Of a DNA stretch of 64,000 bases, positions 56,501 to 64,000 are shown piece by piece. The notes under the pieces are model-generated. The model saw only the letters and a program-made list of their open reading frames with translations, ran no database searches and was not told the DNA's origin. Within the stretch, counting starts at the first letter, position 1; every line of letters begins with the position of its first letter. The translations under genes and the position numbers were made by a program. Origin of the DNA: Skeletonema tropicum (taxonomy: Eukaryota > Bacillariophyta > Thalassiosirophyceae > Thalassiosirales > Thalassiosiraceae). The stretch covers positions 372,001 through 436,000 of the forward strand of contig CM074144.1 in assembly GCA_037178625.1 (NCBI GenBank), given 5' to 3'.

Positions 56501-57569
56501 CTCCATGGTAGCACGAAACGCCGAGCGTTCATCGCACATCCATGTGTTGACGAAATGGATCTTCTAGAAGCCAATCGATTTTGTTGTACTAGCTCACGGT
56601 TCACAAACCCACCAATGTGGATATGCGCTGAATAATATTAATTTTTTTCTTCTCAAAGGTCGATCTTTCCCGACCGATGAAGGATTCTTTTGCTTTGCAC
56701 CCAGTAAACTGGATGGAAATATTTATAAATAATGTCACAAGCAATTAGGACCGGTATTGGTTGTGCAACTAGAGCCAGAAGAGACCACTAGGAACACTGG
56801 ATATCATGGTGACTACTAAAGCTTACAGCTAAAGAAGAAGAGTGGGCTATTCCCAAAGGTGATGAAGGAGCACCAACGTGCGACGTCATCTTGTGTGAGA
56901 GGATCAATCACGGGTTCTTACCGTGGTTGCTACTTGACACGTGTGAACAGGAAGAATGACTGTCGTAACGGTATTGGAATACCGGAAGAGAGTCATTCCC
57001 TGTGACACCCTCTCCAGTTGCATCGCTTTGATGAATCAGCGAGAGAGGGGGTATCAACGTCATGGATCCAAGTGCGACCATCGCAATCAACGACGCAATT
57101 CCACCACTCCATGAGTTAGATTTGAGCTTAGTCTTCTTTTGCTTGGCGGCGGTAACCCTTTCCTGCCCGTGACGTTTCTCCTTCACCGCCGCACCATCTG
57201 CCATCTTACCATCGTCGATGGCAGCTTCATCCATGAACTGCTGATCAGATGACCCTAAAGATGGCACCGCCGCTTGCCTCTCCTCCCCCTTATCCATCAA
57301 ACGACGAAGCTGTGAATTCTCAACAGCTGCTGAGTGACATCCAGCCGCTCATGAGAAAAGGCCGACTGATCTCTTCCCATGGCGTTCATGCCTTCCTTCG
57401 CAATCTCCTTCAGAAAATCAACATCATCATCACCACTGCCGGCGGAGTCCACTTCGCCCCTGCGTCGTAGAGAATCGATCAGCATCATCATGAACAGCTG
57501 CTCGAGAAGGCGGCGATCCACCGCAGCGACATCTTTCGATGAAGTGTTGAGAGCAGTATTGTTGGCCAT
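47504..57569 (-). CDS. Six-exon LRR receptor-like membrane protein, interrupted by an LTR element
   Basis: Exons (minus): 57569-57008 joined to 51683-51293 once the LTR element is removed, 51202-49720, 49624-49198, 49086-48822, 48736-48120, 48019-47504. The introns of 90, 95, 111, 85 and 100 nt all have GT-AG ends and keep phase, about 1,418 codons in total. The cytoplasmic head is followed by a membrane anchor (SLIAMVALGSMTLIPPL). A Cys-rich ectodomain (CDWYENYGEPYC) comes next, then plant-type LRRs with two W-x-GV-x-C caps (CQWYGVSCD, CDWHGVTCD). A CENCTMCC knuckle leads to about five more membrane helices (YITFANVLFAGLFLFCGLAV, WFVAFATFVLQALLLIFF, NSVIVLFVMDLDERIF). The C-terminus is a cytosolic coiled coil. 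One base is missing near 57325. Ligand and partners are unknown. Confidence 0.78.
51684..57007 (-). mobile_element. 5.3-kb LTR retrotransposon-like element inside the LRR receptor gene
   Basis: Direct repeats of 274 bp (51684-51957) and 275 bp (56733-57007) start TGTCACAAGC and end CCCTGTGACA, the inverted TGTCACA/TGTGACA ends typical of LTRs. They are nearly identical. CCCTC lies just outside both ends (51679-51683 and 57008-57012), a perfect 5-bp target duplication. The purine tract GGGGGAGAA abuts the left LTR when read on the minus strand, which fits a polypurine tract and sets the orientation. No gag, protease, RT, RNase H or integrase motif was recognised in the 4.8-kb interior. Minus-strand frames at 54974-55585 and 52360-52830 are unidentified. 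A two-unit 45-bp tandem repeat lies at about 55675-55765. It is best called a large non-autonomous LTR element (LARD-like). Confidence 0.88.
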
Positions 57570-58315
57570 GATGGCATTAAAAAAGTTGCTAGTTTTGATA
57601 CTGAAGTGTTTTGCTGCGGCACAATGAGCAGGGAACGCCCATCGTGGTGGTTGATTTGAATAATTAACGGCCAACGGCCAAACTTCGCAAAATCCGTAAA
57701 ACGAACTCCCTCATTTCGGCACGGCATCGCAGTGCGTGCGTGGCCACTCCGCTTCTGTGCTTACGTACTTATGTGATAAATAAGTATGTACTTAGGCCCA
57801 ATGGAACGTATTGCCGGTGCCGGTGCCGGTGCGGTGAACCATTCGCAAAGCAAATCTTTTGGAGTTGATTCCATGGCGATTTGAATTTGGTTTGAAAATA
57901 AAAGTACGATACTTCGTGCCGTTAACACATGATCCTACATGATCGAAGCTTTCTGCTTTCTTGCTCATGAGAAAGAAAAGGAAAGTAGGAGTCCCGTATT
58001 GTCCCTCATCCATCGCTTATATATTTCCCAGAAATCAGATGATGTCCTATGACACACACGAATCTCGAATCTCGAATGATTGATTCCATCCGAAGCAGAG
58101 GGCGGGACGAACGGATTTGAGCCTATTGTTGAAGTCCCCATCTATCAGCGGACAGAGCTGATGATATTTGAATGTAAAGCCTCAGACTTCAGTACTCCTA
58201 CTTAGTTATTTTATTGGTTCCGGGCAACAGGAAAAAGAACCTAAAATTTACTTACATCATCTACATCTACTTCAGCGCAGCAGCATAGCAAAGTCAAAGT
58301 GTGTGCTCTGCACAG
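57570..58315. other. Spacer between LRR receptor and cyclin
   Basis: No supported gene. A short (GCCGGT)n microsatellite lies at about 57811-57833. This region is the upstream flank of the receptor and the 3' flank of the cyclin. Confidence 0.4.
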
Positions 58316-59290
58316 CTAACAAAAGTGGAGGGAACGCTGCACGTCATTATCGCTGCAATCATGCAAATCTTGATCTCTTTCCTTCTGTTGCTTCCTAGTA
58401 GGGGACCTGTTCGACATCTTCTGAGTTTTCACTGAGTCGGCCACACTTCTTTCATCCATATGGTCTCCATCTACCCGTGCCTTTTCCTGGTTGGCAAGAG
58501 TTTGTAACCTTGCCCTCGCCGTTGCTATCTTTAAAGGGTGCTCAAAGTCGTAGCATTCCATAATGACTTGTAGAAATGGTCCGGCTAGATTTGTCTTTCT
58601 GTTGGTAGTTTTTGCGTCATCTATAGCATTGAATATAGCAGCCAGAGCGATAGTGCTCGTACGCTGCGTAGAGAAGTAGAAGTCTCGCACAGCAAGCTCG
58701 GTCAGATACCTCGTCTCATCCATTAGGAAACCCCATGTCGCCTCCGGCATGTCGACGTAAGGCAGGAGCAAGGAGAGGAGTAACATACTAATTTGATGCG
58801 CGGTTGGAACGTGACACCGCCAAGAGAGGCCACTTAACAATGTGCGTTCCATGTCCTCAATCTCCTGAGCAGAGTAGATATGGCGGCACATTTCGGCAAG
58901 CGCTTCACTCGAAATGACCGTCTTCTCGTTGAGCTTGATGGAGGTGTACAAGGCAGTTACAGCGAGGAGCTGGAACTTGCTGTGATCTCTGAGGGCCTCA
59001 TCGGACACCCGTGCAACATCGGCGGAGTTGCTGGGCATGGATAGAAAGCGGTCGACCATCTCCATGGCCGAGGCTACTGTTTCTCGCGAGAATCGACAGT
59101 GATCTACGATGTTGTAGCACCAATCCACCAACTTCATTCGATCGCCGGCAGTGATCATGGTGGGATCAGAGGGATCGAGATACTCCTCATAGCATGAATA
59201 AGAGGTGAACTCACTCTGGATCATGGCAGTGAGGGTGTCGGCAACGGCCCTTGTGTTTCTGGATAGGTATTCTGTTGGCTTCATCTTCAT
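58316..59290 (-). CDS. Diatom-type cyclin
   Basis: The frame continues upstream to 59608, but that part crosses a retrotransposon LTR. I chose ATG 59290 (MKMKPTEYLSRNTRAVADTL), giving 324 codons. The cyclin fold follows: MKLVDWCYNIVDHCRFSRET, VASAMEMVDRFLSM, FQLLAVTALYTSIKLNEKTV and AQEIEDMERTLLSGLSWRCH form the N-terminal cyclin box at about residues 50-170. The second box runs PTAHQISMLLLSLLLPYVDM through RYLTELAVRDFYFSTQRTST to about residue 260. The C-terminus is charged. The sequence fits the diatom-specific cyclins, which activate cyclin-dependent kinases and in several species respond to nutrient or light status; the exact class is not assigned. A Ty3/gypsy LTR begins only 163 bp upstream of this start codon. 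Confidence 0.85.
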   Translation of the reverse strand: MKMKPTEYLSRNTRAVADTLTAMIQSEFTSYSCYEEYLDPSDPTMITAGDRMKLVDWCYNIVDHCRFSRETVASAMEMVDRFLSMPSNSADVARVSDEALRDHSKFQLLAVTALYTSIKLNEKTVISSEALAEMCRHIYSAQEIEDMERTLLSGLSWRCHVPTAHQISMLLLSLLLPYVDMPEATWGFLMDETRYLTELAVRDFYFSTQRTSTIALAAIFNAIDDAKTTNRKTNLAGPFLQVIMECYDFEHPLKIATARARLQTLANQEKARVDGDHMDERSVADSVKTQKMSNRSPTRKQQKERDQDLHDCSDNDVQRSLHFC

Positions 59291-59453
59291 GGTCTTGGAG
59301 GATTGCGCTGTTTGTTGTTTGTTTGTGGCTTGGATTCTTTTTATGACAAAGTATGAAGATGAAGGTCGGTTGCATGCATGCGCTGCAGGAGATGGTGTGG
59401 TGGGGTTGATTGGTCCCACTCGGTTGTACTCCTTGCCTTGGTGGTCATTGTTA

Positions 59454-62400
59454 TGCCCAGTACGACAGGTACGGTCATTGCCTAAGAGATTCCTAAGATT
59501 CTCTGAGTAGATGGTTTGGCGATCTGCGAACCAGAGAGGATTCTCGATAATAAGAAAGATTAGCTGTTGGCGATCATGAGAAGCCAACTTGTAGTGATAA
59601 CATCTCATAACTTCATTGAACCAACACTTTCAACGAACTCCGTATTTATTACAGTCATTCACCGACAGTGGTTGAACACTATTTAAATAGCCTACAAACC
59701 CACTAATTATCTCCGCAATTATCTCCGCAAAATGAGCCACGTTCTTATGCAGAAGCCGTGCATTGATATGAATTCGGATCAGGCGAAGCTTGAGAAGATG
59801 CCGAAGATTTCGGTACAGAAAACAACCCGCTTCAACGGCGGTAGCTTCAACGGTGACAAGGTAACCAATGAAGTGTATCAGAACGATGATACTATGAACG
59901 CTGACCCCAACTTGTATGGCGACAGCGAATGAAATGCCGTGCCAAGAGAGCACATGGGAAATAGCGATGCAATTCCCAAATATGTTTGTATAGATGAAGC
60001 AGTGCTAGATAGTTCTGTCTCTTCAGTTAATCTTTTATGTAGTGACCATTTCGATGATGAGTCCTCCTTCTATACTTGTTTAACTCACCATGACATCGAT
60101 CCTGATGATGATGCCTCTCTCAATTCATTTTACTCTCTTGGAAACACTATCTCTGACGAATTGTCACTTGAAGATGATGAAGATCCAGAAGGACACCATC
60201 TTGTGTCGTATTTTATTACAGTGCCGAAGTGTTCGACAAAGTCACTACCAGATAATATGACACCCATTACCATTATGACTTCTCAAACCATTTGTGGAGT
60301 CAGGTTCGAAAAGATCCTCCGAGTTCTGCTAGATTCGGGATCCACACGCACGCTTATACACAAGCGAGTACTACCAAAAGACGCGCAGACTCAGCTTTTG
60401 ACAAAGGGCAAAGGCGTCAATACACTTGCAGGAACAATGCAAGTAGAATCTGTAGCTCGGCTACGAAACGTCAAGCTACCAGAATTTGATAAGAATCGCA
60501 CCTTCGACGAATGCAAGGCATTAGTCTTTGACAGTCCGTGTGCGTATGATGTTCTTCTCGGCGCGGATGCGCTTAAGAAACTTGGTATTAACTTACTCTA
60601 CGAGACGGGAGTAGTAGAATGGTGTGGTAACACTATTCAAATGCGTGACGCTCATGAGACTACACGCAAAGACTACGTTGACATGATGGAAGCATTCCAT
60701 ATTCAACGGGAGGAAGAATGGCTAGGTTACGAGGATGATTACTTCGACAACTACGCCACAAGCATCCTAGATGCCAAATATGACAAGGTTGACATCGACG
60801 AGGTCGTAAAACAACAAGATCATCTCAACGACGATCAGAAAGAAGACTTGAGACGACTGCTTAGCAAGTATTCAAAGCTATTTGACGGTACACTAGGAGT
60901 GTATCCGCATAAGAAGTTCCACATCGATTTGACCGATGATGCAAAGCCTTTCCATGCCAGACCATATCCGGTGCCAAAGATCCATGAGGCTACTTTCAAA
61001 AAGGAACTCAAACATCTAGTTGATATAGGTGTTCTAGCGTATCAAGGACCGAGTGAGTACGCCAGCCCAACATTTATCATACCCAAGAAAGACGGCAGGG
61101 TACGATGGGTTTCAGATCTTAGACAGTTGAATAAGATTATCAAACGCAATGTCTATCCATTGCCACGCATCCAAGATATCCTACGCAAGAGGCCAGGATA
61201 CAAGTTTTTCTCAAAACTCGACATCTCGATGCAGTATTACACCTTCATGCTTGACGAAGAGAGTCAAGATCTTTGTACTATTGTCACACCATATGGCAAG
61301 TTCAAGTACTTGAGACTTCCGATGGGGCTCAAATGCTCTCCTGATATTGCGCAAGGAGTAATGGAAGATATCCTTCGCGACCTTGAGGAAATTGACGTTT
61401 ACATCGACGATGTAGGTGTGTTTAATGACGACTGGAAAAGTCACATTGAAGTTTTAGACAAAGTATTGACCAGACTACAAGACAATGGCTTTACAATTAA
61501 TCCGCTCAAATGTGAATGGGGCGTGAAAGAAACCGATTGGCTCAGGTTTTTGGTTGACTCCTACTGGACTCAAACCTTGGAAAAAGAAAGTCAATGCAAT
61601 TCTGCAGATGCAGAAGCCGACTAACATCAAAGACCTCCGCATGTTTATCGGAGCTGTAAATTATTACAAGGAAATGTGGCCCTCGCGAGCACATGTCCTC
61701 AAGCCCTTAATTGACATGACGGGCAAGAAAACTTTCTCCTGGACACCGGAAATGGAGGAAGCGTTTAAGAAAATGAAAGCAATCTTATGTCAAGATTGTA
61801 TGAGCGCCTACCCTGACCACAACAAGCGCTATGATATATACACCGATGCAGTCGGACTTTCAAATGGGAGCAGTTTTAATGCAATCTGGTCGGCCGGTGG
61901 CCTATTTCTCCCGCAAGTTAAACTCTGCTCAGCAGAATTATACAACTATCGAGAAGGAGTTGTTGTCTATTGTTATGACACTCCGTGAATATCGCACGAT
62001 GCTGCTCGGCGCAGACATCCATGTCCATACAGACCACAAAAATCTTACCTTTCCTAATCTCAACACGCAGCGAGTATTGCGTTGGAGAATGTATGTTGAA
62101 GAATTCAACCCAACTATCCACTACGTGCCAGGACCCAAGAATATCCTAGCCGACACCTTTTCCCGCATGCCAACAGACGCGGACGAGGCTGAACCAGCAT
62201 CTGAAATGGACAAGCAACATGAGGATAATTTTTCTCTTTGTTATCATTTTGTTCGTCTTTCTGAAGATGATCCTCCAGATGACGAAGTCATGGTGGGGAA
62301 GAGTACGATAGAAGAAAGTAATTTCTGCTTTCATACGCCGTGGATTACTCCAGGCAACACTATTGATTATGACGAAAGAAACTCAGCATCTGCCGAGAGC

Positions 62401-64000
62401 GACGCTGTGCCTCATACTTCAGTGCTCGACGACCCAGAGCTAGTCGAGTGTTTTCTTAACTTACCTCAGTTGGCGGCTGCGAATGAATCACCGCTACGAT
62501 GGGAAAATGTACATGAGATGCAGCAGACCGATGATCAGCTGCAAGAGTACTTACAACGGTTTCCAGATAGGTACCGATACAAGATGATCGAAGGACATCC
62601 AATTTTGGTACACACCAAACCAGGTGATAACCCTGACACGCAATGGAAGATTGCATTGCCACTCAATATGATACCGCAGACAATTGCGTTTTATCACGCT
62701 ATACTTGGACATCCAGGTAACAAGCGATTAAGAGAATCACTACAAGCTAGATACTATCATCCGCAGCTGCGAAGCTTCTGCGAACGTCATCATTGCGATG
62801 TATGCCAAAGAGAGAAACTCGATGGACCTGGATATGGCCATCTACCTGAACTGAGAAATGCATGAAGCACCTTGGACCGAAGTCGCTGTGGATTGCATTG
62901 GACCTTGGAAGATTGAAGTCAATGGCCAAGAATGCGAGCTCAATGCTCTTACATGCATAGATACATGCACTAATCTAGTCGAGCTCGTCAGACTGGACAA
63001 TAAGACAGCAGAACATTGCCGCGACAAGTTCTCACAATCATGGTTAGCAAGATATCCATTACCAACACGATGTGTACATGACAACGGAAAAGAATTCGTA
63101 GGTTATGAATTCCAACGCCGCCTTGAAGTCCTAGGAATCAAGGACGTAGCTACTACCAGCAGGAATCCTCAATCAAATGCAATATGCGAACGCATGCATC
63201 AAACAGTAGGAAATATTCTACGCACTACATTGAAGTCAAATCCACCACAGAATTTGCAACAAGCAAATGACATCCTCGACGCGGCTTTGTCTACAGTTAT
63301 GCACGCTCTTAGATCAAACGTCGGTACTGCCATTGGAAGTGCTCCTGGAGCCTTAGTGTTTGGACGTGACATGTTCATTAACCTTCCACTCGTTGCAGAT
63401 TGGCATACGATAACGAATCGACGTGAGCTCATCGTCAATGAATCGCTACGACGACATAACGCCAAACGACGACGATATGACTACGTAGTCGGGCAACGTG
63501 TGCTGAAGAAAAGACACAAGCCAGCCAAGTTAGGTGACAGGACAGAAGGTCCCTACAATATAACACAAGTACATACAAATGGAACAGTCACTGTACTTCT
63601 TCGTCCAGGGATTACTGAGCGAATCAATATATGACGGGTGATTCCCTATCGTGAGTAATACCGTCTCCCCCGACGATGCGAGTGTAGTTGAAGCAGCTCG
63701 AGCTAGGTTTTCGTTGCTTTCCTAGCAGAAGGTTTAAATTCCTTCGAAGGTTGAAACTCCTTCATTCACACAACAACCAATGTCTATGTTAAGTGCGCGC
63801 ACGCTGGGTTAAGACCAACTAATTCAGTGACTTGATCGATCAGAGGTTAACTAGCAGGGTCGATTGTGGGATCGATCCTGGTGGGGAAGAGTGCTATGCC
63901 CAGTACGACAGGTACGGTCATTGCCTAAGAGATTCCTAAGATTCTCTGAGTAGATGGTTTGGCGATCTGCGAACCAGAGAGGATTCTCGATAATAAGAAA
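59454..64000 (+). mobile_element. Ty3/gypsy LTR retrotransposon, runs off the window end
   Basis: The sequence beginning TATGCCCAGTACGACAGG occurs at 59452 and again at 63895, identical for the 106 bases visible before the window ends. This marks the 5' LTR (start about 59454, with TG) and the beginning of the 3' LTR (about 63897). A purine-rich tract (GGTGGGGAAGAG) precedes the right copy. Domain order protease, RT, RNase H, integrase is that of Ty3/gypsy. The LTR end, primer-binding site and right target duplication were not determined. Only about 480 bp separate the LTR start from the pol frame, leaving no room for a normal gag. Confidence 0.88.
59939..63634 (+). pseudogene. Ty3/gypsy pol (protease-RT-RNase H-integrase), frame-broken
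   Basis: Frame 1 (to 61624) holds an aspartic protease (VLLDSGSTRTLIHKR), then RT motifs (FSKLDISMQYYTFML, LRLPMGLKCSPDIAQGVMED, VYIDDVGVF). A shift near 61550 leads to the RT thumb and RNase H linker (MFIGAVNYYKEMWPS). A second near 61850 leads to RNase H (SDFQMGAVLMQSG, VHTDHKNLTF, PGPKNILADTFSRMP) and the integrase zinc finger (HAILGHPGNKRLRES, HHCDVC). A third near 62860 leads to the integrase core, with Asp in TCIDTCTN, Asp in CVHDNGKEF and Glu in NAICERMHQ. Catalytic residues are kept. Three single-base breaks make the copy non-functional as read. I described the parts separately and did not join them. Confidence 0.85.

Noticed and set aside
51684..57007. Tandem duplication of a receptor exon
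   Set aside because: The 274/275-bp repeats start TGTCACA, end TGTGACA and are bordered by CCCTC on the outer sides only, which fits LTRs and not an exon duplication.
59291..59608. N-terminal extension of the cyclin frame to ATG 59608
   Set aside because: The extension crosses a retrotransposon LTR, and cyclin homology starts only after ATG 59290.

Overview
The window is nuclear DNA of a eukaryotic alga, most likely a diatom (a centric, Thalassiosirales-like species is my inference). The protein architectures point there: a diatom-type cyclin, a bestrophin, a polytopic leucine-rich-repeat (LRR) receptor with a Cys-rich ectodomain, K/S-rich low-complexity proteins, and spliceosomal introns of 85-111 nt with GTAAGT-like donors. 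There are no operons, bacterial genes, plasmid functions or CRISPR arrays.

Layout. 1-655 is the 5' part of a membrane-anchored gene on the minus strand. 1.4-29.7 kb is a repeat-dominated block. Its backbone is a repeat of about 1.5-2.3 kb that carries a tRNA-Thr(AGT) gene and, in its longer copies, a small diatom ORF. Four copies are present (1418-2920 minus, 8588-12745 plus, 17824-18344 plus, 27674-29402 minus). Comparing the copies shows where other elements landed: a tRNA-derived SINE with a 16-bp target duplication (2527-2841), a 576-bp inverted-repeat element (9263-9838) and a 1.84-kb PIF/Harbinger-like element (10441-12280). Around them lie a foldback element (5241-6064), a complete 906-bp TRIM-like LTR element (6082-6987), a TTAA-flanked element (6998-8583), a Penelope-like reverse transcriptase broken by a LINE fragment (12746-17580), an RNase H-type retroelement remnant (20139-23927) broken by a hAT-like element (21204-22286), and a short array of covarying hairpins (24744-24937).

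The right half is gene-rich: an ankyrin-like acidic gene with frame breaks (26024-27607), a bestrophin (29983-32699), three LRR genes in tandem (33332-40919), a SAP-PDZ protein (41112-42148), an 844-aa K/S/R-rich protein (42743-45277), a six-exon LRR receptor (47504-57569) and a diatom cyclin (58316-59290). The receptor is interrupted in its first coding exon by a 5.3-kb LTR element with 274/275-bp LTRs and a CCCTC target duplication (51684-57007). A Ty3/gypsy element (59454 to the window end) begins 163 bp upstream of the cyclin start codon; its LTR copies are identical over the 106 bp visible.

Many otherwise well-preserved coding regions contain single-base frame breaks. These could be pseudogenes or assembly indels; the sequence alone cannot decide. 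Family names for mobile elements rest on terminal motifs, target duplications and protein motifs read by eye, not on database searches.
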